64,000 bases of DNA from Leucobacter massiliensis (GCF_002982315.1 NZ_MWZD01000017.1:310001-374000); one strand, 5' to 3'. Counted from the stretch's first letter, positions 8,051 to 16,315 are shown. Numbers and translations: made by a program. Notes: generated from the sequence alone by a model not told the origin.

Positions 8051-9322
8051 ATGAGCAAGACCCTGCACCGCGCGCCCTCTACCCGCCTCGAACCCGGCCA
8101 GCACTCCGTGGATCGCGTCACGCCCGTCTGGAACGACGACCGTGGGGCATGGACGATGAAGTGGAGCGTGCGGCTCAAGGATGGCCGTCTGATCGCCGGA
8201 AAGCGCGCCCAGGGCGCGACGAAGGCGCAGGTGCGGCAGCGCGCTCGCGAGGCCGCCGAGGAACTCCTGAAGACGGGCGGCATGCACGGCGCGTGGAGGG
8301 GCACCTCGGGCCTCGCCGACTACATCGCGCAGGTCTCGATGCCCGAAGTCGAGAAGAACACCAACGCGAACACGCTGGCCCGCTACCGCCTGGCTCTGAA
8401 GCAGCTCGTCGGCGGCTGCGACGACCACAAGCACGAGAACTCGCTCAAGGGCCACAGCATCGCGTCTGGGGCGCGTTTCCGCGTATTGGAGGCATGCTTG
8501 CAGGAGATCGCCGCTCTGCACGGCTCTGAGAGCGCCAGGCAGGCGCGTACGGTGCTCGGCAAGTACGTCGTGCAGCAGCTCATCCGCGAGGGCCTGCTCG
8601 AAAGCAACCCGCTCGCGGGTATGAGCATCGACCTCAAGACGGGGGCCCGTGAGAACACGAACCGCCGGGGCGGCAGCCAGTCGCTCAGCCGCGAGCAGTG
8701 GCTCGCCGTACTTGAGTACCTGCTCGCGCTCGACCCTGAGGATGTTGAGAAGCCGCGTCGCGGCCGTTGGACTCGCGAGGATGCCGTGGCGAAGCGCCGT
8801 GCGACCATCGATCTCGCGCTGTTGCAGGCGACGACGGGGCTGCGTCAGAGCGAGGCGAACCGCATCGACTGGTCGCTCGTCAGTATGACCAAGGACGGCA
8901 AAATGCTGATCTACGTGCCCAAGCACATCGCGAAGAACAAGAAGCCGCGCACTGTGCCGGTGCTCGATCCCCGTGTGGTCGAGCGGCTGAATGAGCGCCG
9001 GGCCGCCGGCGCTCTCGTCATCGGCTCGCCAACCAATCAGACGGTGGTCTGGGATCGTCGGAATTGCTCGGGTGCGACGAGTGCGCTCTACGACGAGGTG
9101 GCGGAGGCTCTGGGCATCGAGATCATGGGCACCGAGGCAGGGCGCTCGCATATCTGGCGCGCGACGCTCAACACGGTGACGGCGGCGCTCGGTGTGCCGG
9201 AGGAGATCAGGTCTGCGAACTTCGGGCATGATGCCGAGACGAACCGGGGCGCGTACCTCGACCACACGAACGCGGACGCGATGTTGGCGGCCTACGCCAA
9301 GCTGCACGACACGCCGAAGTAG
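8051..9322 (+). CDS. int: Tyrosine site-specific integrase
   Basis: A 423-residue phage-type integrase that would recombine the element with the tRNA-fMet gene. The N-terminal part contains an AP2-like arm-binding segment (WTMKWSVRLKDGRLIAGKRA) and a core-binding SAM-like region. The catalytic domain shows Arg265 in TGLRQSEANRIDW, the beta-hairpin lysine region IAKNKKPRTVPV, His367 and Arg370 in SHIWRA, and the nucleophile Tyr402 in GAYLDHT. The ATG at 8051 is chosen because the longer open frame would run through the arm repeats and almost into the att site. The gene begins 180 bases from the left att core and points into the element. Confidence 0.92.
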   Translation: MSKTLHRAPSTRLEPGQHSVDRVTPVWNDDRGAWTMKWSVRLKDGRLIAGKRAQGATKAQVRQRAREAAEELLKTGGMHGAWRGTSGLADYIAQVSMPEVEKNTNANTLARYRLALKQLVGGCDDHKHENSLKGHSIASGARFRVLEACLQEIAALHGSESARQARTVLGKYVVQQLIREGLLESNPLAGMSIDLKTGARENTNRRGGSQSLSREQWLAVLEYLLALDPEDVEKPRRGRWTREDAVAKRRATIDLALLQATTGLRQSEANRIDWSLVSMTKDGKMLIYVPKHIAKNKKPRTVPVLDPRVVERLNERRAAGALVIGSPTNQTVVWDRRNCSGATSALYDEVAEALGIEIMGTEAGRSHIWRATLNTVTAALGVPEEIRSANFGHDAETNRGAYLDHTNADAMLAAYAKLHDTPK

Positions 9323-9526
9323 ACATCGGCCCATTCGTCGGTATGGCCCGGTAGGGTGGTAAATACCTCGCGCGGTGCGTGCGGGGTGGCTGTGGACACT
9401 CGGCTCGTGACCGAGGGTGAGAGATCACCTCCAGGTCGGCCAGAAGTACTCGGGAGTACGCACCCGGGAAATGCTCGTTTATCTGGAAACGGGCTCGGTC
9501 GCACCTCATCTGAATGAGGTGCCGAC

Positions 9527-9763
9527 ATGGCCATGAAGACTTCCACCGCGACCGTCGTCGCGCTGACCCCCGCGCGTGTGTCGAGCGATGCCGCCGCGCG
9601 CTACCTCGGTCTTGAGCCTCAGACGCTCACCAACTGGCGGAACCTCGGCAAGGGGCCCCGCTTCACCCGCGACGGCAAGCCGGGCAGCCGGGTCTTCTAC
9701 CGGGTCTCCGACCTTGACGCTTGGCTTGACGAACAAGCCGTGCGGTCGAACTCTGCCGTCTGA
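9527..9763 (+). CDS. xis: Excisionase-like helix-turn-helix protein
   Basis: A 78-residue protein of the MerR/HTH_17 excisionase type. The sequence shows the usual arrangement: SSDAAARYLGLEPQTLTNWR (helix-turn-helix) followed by a wing, GPRFTRDGKPGSRVFYRVSDLDAWL. Proteins of this size next to a tyrosine integrase usually bend attachment-site DNA and drive excision, or repress the element. It is 204 bases downstream of the integrase on the same strand. ATG at 9527 is used; an in-frame ATG at 9533 is possible. Role as Xis is inferred from fold and position. Confidence 0.75.
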   Translation: MAMKTSTATVVALTPARVSSDAAARYLGLEPQTLTNWRNLGKGPRFTRDGKPGSRVFYRVSDLDAWLDEQAVRSNSAV

Positions 9764-9790
9764 CCCCCGCAAGAGCCGTCTCAACAATGA

Positions 9791-9841
9791 GACGACCCTC
9801 GCGGTATCCGGGCGTTGACAGCGCACCGGGCGAGGGTCGTC
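9791..9841. repeat. 11-bp inverted repeat upstream of the rep gene
   Basis: GACGACCCTCG (9791-9801) and CGAGGGTCGTC (9831-9841) are perfect complements with a 29-base loop that can form a second small stem. It ends just before the ribosome binding site (GGAAAG) of the RepB-like gene. It could control rep translation or be part of a rolling-circle double-strand origin. Confidence 0.5.
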
Positions 9842-9852
9842 GGAAAGAATCC

Positions 9853-10878
9853 ATGACCAAGAATACCTCACAGAAGCGGGTCTCGCGCTATCGCGGACGC
9901 CGCCACCGCGCCTACAAGTTCGAGGTGCGCTCTGCCTTCGTGTCGCGTGAGCGGCTGCATGCCGCCCTCCGCGTCTCCGGCACGGTCGAGGAGCACCTGT
10001 TCACCGGCCACTACCGCGACGACACCGAGCGGCATGTGCAGGGTTACCTGCGCACGGCGCGCGGCTCGAAGCTCACCGAGCGCGAGGCTGTAGCCCGCAT
10101 CGCCGCCGGTGGCATCCCTCCCGAGCTGATCCGCGTGGTGCCCTTGGCGGGGCGCAATGCGGTGGAGGCGTTCGCCCACTACCTGACGCACGTCGACGAG
10201 ATGCTGCAAGCCCGGTACCACCGCGAGGAGTTCTTCGCGAGCGATCCCGAGGGCATCTGGGCACGTGTCGATGCCTGGCTCGGGCGCAAGGCGCGTGCCG
10301 ACGAGAAGAGCGACACCGAGGCGCTGGTCGAGCGTCTGCGCCAGCGACTCATGGACGGCGAGATTGCGCTCCACGATGTCCAGCTCGACTACCCGAAGCT
10401 GTGGGCTGCCTATCGGGGCAGGTTCAGCGGCCTTGAGAACGTGCGCGAGAATGCCCGCAAGCTGCGCGAGGAGGCCGAGGAGCTGCGCGAGTATCAGCGC
10501 CGGGAGCAGGCGCGAAAGGCTGCCGCTGACGGGCCCGCTGTGCCCGCCGTTCCTGTCGATGACGAGGCCCGTGAGCATCGCGCCTGTGAGCGTCGCGAGA
10601 CCGAGGATCGCGCGCTGGCCGAGTCGGCTGAGCGGCGCGCTCGTGAGGATCGTGAGCGCGAAGCGCGTGACCGCGAGCACGATGCCCGGATCGACGCGCG
10701 CGTGCGTCAGCTCGACCGCCGCCAGGAGCTGCGGAAGCTGATGGACGCCCGCGAGGTCGAGCTGCGAATGCAGGCAGAGCATGACGGGCTCGACGCCGAA
10801 GCGCTCGAAGACCTGCTGCTCGATGACGAGACCTTGAACCAGTACGACGCCGAGCTGAATGCCCTCGTTCCCATGTAG
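9853..10878 (+). CDS. RepB-like (Rep_2-type) plasmid replication initiator, putative
   Basis: A 341-residue protein. The N-terminal part (residues about 25-135) resembles rolling-circle initiators of the Rep_2/RepB type: a GHYRDDTERHVQGYL stretch followed by the conserved NAVEAFAHYLTHVDEMLQARY segment, which in that family ends the catalytic domain ('YLTH.D.P.K..Y'). The second half is a long, highly charged coiled coil (residues about 195-300, Arg/Glu-rich). The start is the ATG at 9853 with GGAAAG upstream; the longer frame from 9787 runs through the hairpin. If correct, the excised circle could replicate on its own. The HUH metal motif is not clear-cut, so the call is moderate. Confidence 0.5.
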   Translation: MTKNTSQKRVSRYRGRRHRAYKFEVRSAFVSRERLHAALRVSGTVEEHLFTGHYRDDTERHVQGYLRTARGSKLTEREAVARIAAGGIPPELIRVVPLAGRNAVEAFAHYLTHVDEMLQARYHREEFFASDPEGIWARVDAWLGRKARADEKSDTEALVERLRQRLMDGEIALHDVQLDYPKLWAAYRGRFSGLENVRENARKLREEAEELREYQRREQARKAAADGPAVPAVPVDDEAREHRACERRETEDRALAESAERRAREDREREARDREHDARIDARVRQLDRRQELRKLMDAREVELRMQAEHDGLDAEALEDLLLDDETLNQYDAELNALVPM

Positions 10879-10956
10879 ACCCGAGCTGCCCACGAGTGGC
10901 GGCTGCGAGCACCCGACCGGGTGCGAGCTGACGACAACGACGAAGGAAGTACACCG

Positions 10957-11229
10957 ATGAGCGAGATCGACTACGCGGCTCTGGACGCCGCCGACCGTGA
11001 CCAGACGCCGAAGAGTTCGCCGAGGGTGCGGGCGGCGGTGAAGAGCACCGCTGAGCGCGTCGAGGAGGCTGCGGCTGCGCTGGCGAGGCTTGAGGCGCAG
11101 CTCGCCGAGGAGCGCGAGCTTGCCGTGCTGCGCGCCGCCTACGCGGCGCAGCACGGTGCCGAGGCCAAGAAGTCGATGAAGCGCACGGCGCTGATCGACG
11201 CGTTGGCTGAGTCGTTCGGGATCGCGTGA
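10957..11229 (+). CDS. Small coiled-coil protein of unknown function
   Basis: A 90-residue protein, mostly one alpha-helix: residues about 28-60 form an Ala/Glu-rich heptad pattern (AERVEEAAAALARLEAQLAEERELAVLRAAY). A strong ribosome binding site (GAAGGAAG, 10942-10949) precedes the ATG at 10957. It lies between the Rep-like and mob genes on the same strand. I do not recognise a family; a role in replication or as a relaxosome accessory is only suggested by position. Confidence 0.6.
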   Translation: MSEIDYAALDAADRDQTPKSSPRVRAAVKSTAERVEEAAAALARLEAQLAEERELAVLRAAYAAQHGAEAKKSMKRTALIDALAESFGIA

Positions 11230-11256
11230 GCCGATGCCGAACGCCGGGGTTGGGGT

Positions 11257-11397
11257 CAAGGGGCGGGGCTTAGCCCCGGCCCCTTGCCAGCCGTATTTGT
11301 GGGAGGTGAGCGCAGCGAAACCGACCACAAATGCGTTGCTGGCCGGGTCACGGGCGCCTCACTCTGCCAGCAACAGCAGCGGTGAGGTGCCCGTGAC
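11257..11397. other. Candidate origin of transfer (oriT) / mob regulatory region
   Basis: The gap before mobC is dense in inverted repeats: a G/C hairpin at 11257-11286; ATTTGTGG (11295-11302) with CCACAAAT (11325-11332); GTTGCTGG (11335-11342) with CCAGCAAC (11367-11374); and GTCACGGGCGCCTCAC (11347-11362) with its near-perfect complement at 11382-11397. The last two pairs interleave (A-B-A'-B'), so they cannot fold together as simple hairpins. This position, directly upstream of a mobC-mobA pair, is where oriT usually lies. The nick site is not identified. Confidence 0.5.
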
Positions 11398-11436
11398 CGC
11401 ACGGAGTGCGCCGACGACGAGCGAGGAGACGAGACG

Positions 11437-11895
11437 ATGAACGACAGTGAAGAGACGAAGACGACGCGCGAGGAGTTGGTGCACGACGTGCATCTGCGCC
11501 TCACGGAAGACGACATGCGCCTGGTGCGCGGTGTCGCCGAGGCGTTGGGCGTGACGCAGAGCAAGGCGCTGCGGCTGATGCTGCGTCGGCTCGACGGCGG
11601 TGCGGCGGCGGTCGCTGCGGCCCCGGTGCTCGACGATGTGCGCGACGCGCTCGAGCGGTTCGCACGAGCGCACGAGCTGCACGCGGTCGCGCTCGACCGG
11701 GTGGGAGCAAACCTCAACCAGATCGCGCGGCACCTCAACTCTGGGGAGCGTGCACACGATCACGAGGTGATCGCCGTGTTCGATCAGACGCGGCGTGCGC
11801 TGCGCGACACGAGGCTCTACCTGGGCCGCGACCCGGAGAAGATGCTCCGGTGGCTCGGCCTGCACGAGCTGATGATCGAGAGCGAGGCTGCCTGA
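11437..11895 (+). CDS. mobC: MobC-family relaxosome protein
   Basis: A 152-residue mobilization accessory protein. The N-terminal segment (VHLRLTEDDMRLVRGVAEALGV) looks like a ribbon-helix-helix/helical DNA-binding unit, and the C-terminal half holds the MobC signature VGANLNQIARHLNSG at about residues 88-102. MobC proteins help the relaxase melt and nick oriT. The ATG at 11437 follows a GAGGAGACGAG region. The stop codon overlaps the relaxase start (TGATG), so the two are translationally coupled. Confidence 0.8.
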   Translation: MNDSEETKTTREELVHDVHLRLTEDDMRLVRGVAEALGVTQSKALRLMLRRLDGGAAAVAAAPVLDDVRDALERFARAHELHAVALDRVGANLNQIARHLNSGERAHDHEVIAVFDQTRRALRDTRLYLGRDPEKMLRWLGLHELMIESEAA

Positions 11896-13226
11896 TGGCA
11901 TCGAGTGCGATGAGCCCGACCACGAGCACGGGTCGCGGCTGCAACTACATGGTGCGCGGCACCGCGCACGACGGTTCGGGAGAGCCCCGCGCCGTCTACG
12001 TCGGCGGTGTCGGCGGCATCATCCCGGCGGTCGCGCCGGGACAGTTCGCGGCGATCCGCCGCCGGTTCGGGAATGAGGGTGCCAAGCGCCAGGGCATCAT
12101 GGGCTACATCTCGTTCAGCCGCGAGGAGCTTGACCCCGACGACCCCGACGCGGGTCTCAAGGCGCTGCGCATCGGGCAGCGCCTTGTCAACAAGCAGTAC
12201 CCCGGTCACCCTGCCCTGCTCGCGGTGCAGCGCGACGGGGTGGGTGGCCTGTGGCATGTGCACTTCCTCGTGTCGGCGGTCAGCGACCGCGACGCGGTGC
12301 ACATCTACCGGCGCAAGCCCCGCAAGGGCGAGCAGCCTGAGCCCGACGGCCTCATCGAGCAGCAGGATGCCCGCGCCGCCGGGCGTGCGGTCAGCTCCGC
12401 GATGACGAACGCGTGGCGGTTGCAGCACACGGTAGACAGCGTGCTCGCCGACGAGGAGTTCATGCAGTCCATCGGGCTCACGGCCTACGACAACGAGGCG
12501 CTAATGGAAGAGCGCCGCGTCGGCATGGCCGACCGCGCGACCGCTGCCGAGCTTGAGGATCAGCACGCGGGCAACGACTGGCGCGCGCATCTGCGGGCGG
12601 TGGTTGCCGACGCGCAGGCCGAGGCGACGAGCCTGGACGAGTACCGCGATCTGCTCAGCGCTCGCGGCATCGAGCTGAAGACGCGCAAGAGCAAGACGGG
12701 AACCGACTTCGGCGACGGGGTGCCGGTGAACTTCAGCTACCGGCTCACCGACGCGCTCGGCAAGCAGCGCAACGCTCGCGCCGGTGGCCGTGACGGCATC
12801 GGCGACGAGTTGGGATCGGCGGCAACGCTCGCGCGTATCGAGCAAAACATCGCTCCGCAGCCGCAGCCGCAGCCGCAGCCGCAGTCTCTGCCCGCACCGA
12901 CCCCCGCGCTGCAGCAGGCGGCACCGTCGTTCAGCAGTGGGCTCGCGGGACTCCGCCGCCAGCGAGACGAGGAAGAGCACGAGGCGCAGACGGTAGAGCG
13001 CGTGGCGGCATACGAGAGCCCTTCTGAGGCTGTGGAAGCGCCCGAGGTGAGCACGGCCCCGCCGAAGGCGACAAAGGCTGTCAGCGGGCCGCCTGTGAAG
13101 CCTCGGCGCAGGCCCGCGCCGTTCGTGGTCGAGACTGACCGCGAGCGGCTGGCCAGGGAGATGCGCGAGGAACGGCAGCAGCCTCGCCCGCAGACCCCTG
13201 CCGAGCAGTACGGCTTCGGGGAGTGA
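11895..13226 (+). CDS. mobA: MobA-type relaxase
   Basis: A 443-residue relaxase that would nick oriT and pilot the single strand. The catalytic histidine motif is visible as GLWHVHFLVSAV (His121 and His123), preceded by a conserved AVQRDGVGG stretch, a layout typical of MobA/VirD2-like HUH relaxases. A candidate upstream tyrosine lies in the N-terminal 20 residues (RGCNYMV). A Pro-Gln repeat (residues about 320-330) separates the enzymatic part from a basic, disordered C-terminal tail. The ATG at 11895 shares one base with the mobC stop. It is followed by a strong hairpin. Confidence 0.8.
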   Translation: MASSAMSPTTSTGRGCNYMVRGTAHDGSGEPRAVYVGGVGGIIPAVAPGQFAAIRRRFGNEGAKRQGIMGYISFSREELDPDDPDAGLKALRIGQRLVNKQYPGHPALLAVQRDGVGGLWHVHFLVSAVSDRDAVHIYRRKPRKGEQPEPDGLIEQQDARAAGRAVSSAMTNAWRLQHTVDSVLADEEFMQSIGLTAYDNEALMEERRVGMADRATAAELEDQHAGNDWRAHLRAVVADAQAEATSLDEYRDLLSARGIELKTRKSKTGTDFGDGVPVNFSYRLTDALGKQRNARAGGRDGIGDELGSAATLARIEQNIAPQPQPQPQPQSLPAPTPALQQAAPSFSSGLAGLRRQRDEEEHEAQTVERVAAYESPSEAVEAPEVSTAPPKATKAVSGPPVKPRRRPAPFVVETDRERLAREMREERQQPRPQTPAEQYGFGE

Positions 13227-13274
13227 CCCCCCTTCTGAGGGCAACGGTGCGCAGCACCGGCGGCAGCCAGAAAG

Positions 13275-13311
13275 ATTTGAGGGCTCAGGATGACCTCCTG
13301 AGCCCTCAAAT
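13275..13311. terminator. Bidirectional terminator between mobA and the envelope operon
   Basis: A perfect 16-bp stem (13275-13290 with 13296-13311) with a 5-base loop, AT-rich at the outer ends, lies between convergent genes and can serve both strands. Confidence 0.85.
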
Positions 13312-13323
13312 ATCTGATCGGTG

Positions 13324-14160
13324 TCAGCCGTAGCAGATGGGCTTGTCGGGCGGGCATCCGCCGCCACTCTGGCCGGGAGGGGGCGCGATCTGCGTGCCGC
13401 CGCCGTTGCTGCCGCCGCCTCCGCCGGGGTTGCCCCCGCCGTCGCCGCCCCAGTTGCCGCTGTTGCCGGAGTTGCCGCTGTCCCAGCTCTGCTGCTCGGC
13501 GGCCTGGCGAACGGCCTCCTCGGCAGCCGCCTGCTCGGCGGCCTGGCGCGCGGCTTCTGCTGCTGCGGCTTCCTCGGCGGCCTTCTTCTCCGCGGCGAGG
13601 CGAGCGGCCTCATCGGCCTGGAAGAGGGCGAAGTCCTCGGTGAGCGCGGTGGACGCGGTGTCCAGGGCCTTGGCCGCGTCGGTCACGGCCTTCGCCTGAG
13701 CAGTGGCCTGCTCGGCGTCGTCGCGGGTCTCGCAGGCTTCGGCGAGCGCCTCCTCGGCCTCGGCGAGCCCCGCCTTGGCGTCGGTGACGTCCTTGACGAA
13801 GTCCGCGCCGCTCTGGCGAGCGGGCACGGCCTTGACCTCGGGCTTGTCGCCCTCGGCCTTCTGGGCCTTCACCTCTTCGACGGCCTTGCGGTCGGCGTAG
13901 GCGGTGCTGGTGCCTCCGGCTGGTAGCTCGGTGTTCTCCACGGCGGTCAGCGCATCGGTGGCAGATGCAGCCGCCTCCTGGGCAGCGTTGTGAGCCGTCT
14001 CGGCGTTCTCGAGCGCGACGTCGCACAGGCGCGCGGTCTCGGCCTTGTAGGTGTTCACGCTGACAACGGCGGCGATCCCGCCACCGGCGACGAGCGCCGC
14101 TGCGATGAGCGGCACCCAGAAGCGCGTGCGTTTGCGCCTCGGGGCCGCATCGGGCGTCAC
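13324..14160 (-). CDS. Membrane-anchored coiled-coil protein with Gly-rich tail, unknown function
   Basis: A 278-residue protein. After a basic start (RRKRTR) there is one membrane helix (FWVPLIAAALVAGGGIAAVVSV, residues about 14-35), so the rest is probably outside. Residues about 40-220 are Ala/Glu-rich helices likely to form a long coiled coil, ending in repeated AAEEAAAAEAARQAAEQ. The tail is Gly/Asn-rich (DGGGNPGGGGGSNGGG) and ends in CPPDKPICYG, two cysteines four residues from each other. It overlaps the upstream two-TM gene by 4 bases (ATGA). It may span the wall as a tether or spacer. No family is recognised; it is the last gene of the element's envelope operon. Confidence 0.65.
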   Translation of the reverse strand: MTPDAAPRRKRTRFWVPLIAAALVAGGGIAAVVSVNTYKAETARLCDVALENAETAHNAAQEAAASATDALTAVENTELPAGGTSTAYADRKAVEEVKAQKAEGDKPEVKAVPARQSGADFVKDVTDAKAGLAEAEEALAEACETRDDAEQATAQAKAVTDAAKALDTASTALTEDFALFQADEAARLAAEKKAAEEAAAAEAARQAAEQAAAEEAVRQAAEQQSWDSGNSGNSGNWGGDGGGNPGGGGGSNGGGTQIAPPPGQSGGGCPPDKPICYG

Positions 14161-14960
14161 TTCTTGAGCCTCACGGTCACTGGTACGTTCATCGCTGCGC
14201 GGGTCTTGTTGCCCTGGTCGATCATCGTGCCGATCATCGCGCCCTGCATGCTCGCGTTGATGACGCCGTTGACCTGGGCCACCCGGGTGGCCCGCTGCTG
14301 CTCAGCGATCTGGGCTGCGTGCATGTCCAGAATCGCCTGGTGGCGTTGATCTTCGATGAGCGCGTTCACGGCCTCTTGCACGGTGGATGCGCGGCCATCG
14401 TGAACGATGTGCCAGCACGCGCCCACGTCCACGGAGTTGCGGTACTTCTCCGGGAACCATCCGTTGTAGTTCTCGCGGTATTCTTTGCGGGCTGCGGCGA
14501 GCTGTGCGTCGATGGGGCCAACCTCGGGTGCGGCAAGCTGAGCGATCTGCTGCGCGGCAGCCTGGTTCGCGGCTTCGATCTGCGCGTTCTTCGCGGGCAC
14601 TCGCCCATTGCGGACGGCGACGAGCACACCCGCCAGAATCAAGGCCACCGGCAGAGGGGTGAGGAAGAGCGCGGCCACACCGACAGGCGGCTGGGCGCTG
14701 CTGTCGCTCTGGTAGGCGTTGCTCCATGCCGACATCGCGCCGAAGAAGATCATCGTGACGATGATCGTCAGTGCGATGGTGCCGATCAGTACCCAGAGCC
14801 AGTACATTCCGGCGCGCCACTTCGAGATGTACGGGGTGTAGAGATGCGCGTGACGTTGGTAGGCCGCTTCCTTCTGCTGTTGCAGGCTCTCGAAGCGCTG
14901 CAACAGGTGGAATAGGCCAGCGATTCGCTGTTCGAGTTGTGCTCGTGGCTGGGTGTTCAT
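14157..14960 (-). CDS. Two-TM membrane protein, unknown function
   Basis: A 267-residue protein. An N-terminal amphipathic helix (residues about 8-40) precedes two membrane helices, WLWVLIGTIALTIIVTMIFFG (about 55-75) and VGVAALFLTPLPVALILAGVLVAV (about 92-116). The remaining 150 residues are probably cytoplasmic, with helices rich in Ala/Gln and the segment WFPEKYRNSVDVGACWHIVHDGRA. The ribosome binding site AAGGAAC precedes the ATG at 14960. It is coupled to the coiled-coil gene downstream. No known family; position suggests an envelope complex with its neighbours. Confidence 0.65.
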   Translation of the reverse strand: MNTQPRAQLEQRIAGLFHLLQRFESLQQQKEAAYQRHAHLYTPYISKWRAGMYWLWVLIGTIALTIIVTMIFFGAMSAWSNAYQSDSSAQPPVGVAALFLTPLPVALILAGVLVAVRNGRVPAKNAQIEAANQAAAQQIAQLAAPEVGPIDAQLAAARKEYRENYNGWFPEKYRNSVDVGACWHIVHDGRASTVQEAVNALIEDQRHQAILDMHAAQIAEQQRATRVAQVNGVINASMQGAMIGTMIDQGNKTRAAMNVPVTVRLKK

Positions 14961-14981
14961 GTCTTCTGTTCCTTTCGCGAG

Positions 14982-15833
14982 CTACTGGCGCACCAGCATG
15001 ACGGCGGTCTGGCCGTTCCAAATGCGGTCTTGGTCAGGCAGGTCTGTGCCTGCGTAGTAATCGGGCAGCGCGATGGGGGTGCCTGCCGGGTAGAACGTGC
15101 CGAACGGTGCGCCCGGTGCGATGTAGGCGATGCCGCCGTCGCCGTTCAGGTCGCCTCGATCAACGAGTTCCTTGGTGGCGCCGCTGTCGTAGGTGGCCGT
15201 CGGCAGGGCGATGGTCACGCACCCGTTCTGATCATTGCTCTCGGCGGTAGGGCACCAGTGACCGTTGGCGTCGCCGCCCACTGTTTCCTCAGTAGCGGGC
15301 GCTTGATCTTCGGCGATCACTGCGCCTGAGTCTTCATCCCAGGTGTAGGTAGTCGTGGTGAGGATCGGGGGCGTGTTCGCGCCTCCTGGCACTGCGAAGG
15401 TGAGTGCTATGGCGCTGTCGTCGATGCGCTCCGTGACAGCGTCAGGTGTTCTGGCCTGGGCGCGTTCGGTTACGGTCGCTGCCGGGATGAACTGGCCCCG
15501 GTTGAAGAACATCACGGGCGTGATCTCGAACGCGGTGCAGCATTCCGCAGGGCGCAGCACGATGTAGGACAGCTCGGCGCACTCGTCGTATCCGCTCACA
15601 TCGCTGTACTCGCCTGCGGTATCCCACGCACGGGTGGTCTCGACCTTGTTCGCCCACTTCTCAAGCGCTTCGAGACCGGTGAGTCCTGAGCATTCCTTTG
15701 GTGCCGGGGCTTCTGCCTCGGTGGGTGCGCTGGGCTCGGGCTCGCTCGGGGTCGAGCAGCCGGTGAGGGCGATCAGCAGCGCTACCCCCACCGCTGCCTT
15801 CATCGTGATGGACTTCTTCGTCAAGGCGCGCAT
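14982..15833 (-). CDS. LppP/LprE-type lipoprotein
   Basis: A 283-residue exported lipoprotein. The signal peptide (MRALTKKSITMKAAVGVALLIALTGC) ends in the lipobox LTGC with Cys26; a Pro/Glu-rich linker follows. The middle part, YDECAELSYIVL...VMFFNRGQFI...TYTWDE, matches the pattern of the LppP/LprE lipoprotein family of actinobacteria. The C-terminal portion contains extra cysteines (CCTAF, HWCPTAESNDQNGC) likely to form disulfides. It is the first gene of the minus-strand envelope operon, 21 bases upstream of the two-TM gene. Function in the family is unclear; on a mobile element, surface exclusion or host-fitness roles are possible. Confidence 0.7.
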   Translation of the reverse strand: MRALTKKSITMKAAVGVALLIALTGCSTPSEPEPSAPTEAEAPAPKECSGLTGLEALEKWANKVETTRAWDTAGEYSDVSGYDECAELSYIVLRPAECCTAFEITPVMFFNRGQFIPAATVTERAQARTPDAVTERIDDSAIALTFAVPGGANTPPILTTTTYTWDEDSGAVIAEDQAPATEETVGGDANGHWCPTAESNDQNGCVTIALPTATYDSGATKELVDRGDLNGDGGIAYIAPGAPFGTFYPAGTPIALPDYYAGTDLPDQDRIWNGQTAVMLVRQ

Positions 15834-15988
15834 GACGGGGCCTCATTTCCTGTCGTAGTGACGTGATCGCCGACAGGTCGGGCCGTTAGGGGGCTGAGGA
15901 CACCGGCACTGGCGAGGTGCGCGGGCGGTTGTTCCCGTCTCTGCCGAGGCGGAACGAGACCGCCTACATATCCAACCTTATCGCGTCA

Positions 15989-16006
15989 AGACCATTCAAA
16001 TAGTCT
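15989..16006. promoter_or_regulatory. Candidate operator near the XRE regulator start
   Basis: AGACCATTCAAATAGTCT is a near-palindrome (AGAC...GTCT ends, 14 of 18 positions symmetric) in an AT-rich patch 30 bases upstream of the XRE gene and within the divergent intergenic region to the lipoprotein operon. Binding by the XRE protein is inferred. Confidence 0.35.
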
Positions 16007-16036
16007 CGTATTCGAGCGGAAAACGCGATTGCGTTG

Positions 16037-16315
16037 ATGGATATGCCCGCCGAGCAAGACCCCGAGATCGAGGCCGAAGAGATCCTGAAGCAGATCTTCG
16101 CGTCGAATCTGCGGGCGTACCGTCGGGAGCGCGGCATCTCGCAGCTGGCTCTCGCGAACGAGCTGGGTCTGAGTCCGGCCTACTACGGCTCCATCGAGCG
16201 GGGCCAGCGGAACCTTCAGTTCTCGACGGTCGGCAGGATCGCTGACAGCATCGGCGTGCACCCGTTCGACCTGCTGACCGGTCACGAGCCGCCGCCCGAG
16301 GACGACGACGAATAG
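16037..16315 (+). CDS. XRE-family helix-turn-helix regulator
   Basis: A 92-residue repressor-like protein. The DNA-binding domain spans residues about 20-78: FASNLRAYRRERGISQLALANELGLSPAYYGSIERGQRNLQFSTVGRIADSIGV is the classical XRE five-helix pattern (shown here only as a region). The tail is acidic (PPPEDDDE). Start codons TTG 16034, ATG 16037 and ATG 16043 are all possible; ATG 16037 is used. It is divergent from the envelope operon and likely controls that operon or itself. Confidence 0.8.
   Translation: MDMPAEQDPEIEAEEILKQIFASNLRAYRRERGISQLALANELGLSPAYYGSIERGQRNLQFSTVGRIADSIGVHPFDLLTGHEPPPEDDDE

Noticed and set aside
12857-12890. Tandem CAG/CCG repeat in mobA
   Set aside because: It encodes a Gln-Pro linker in frame; ordinary low complexity in a coding region.
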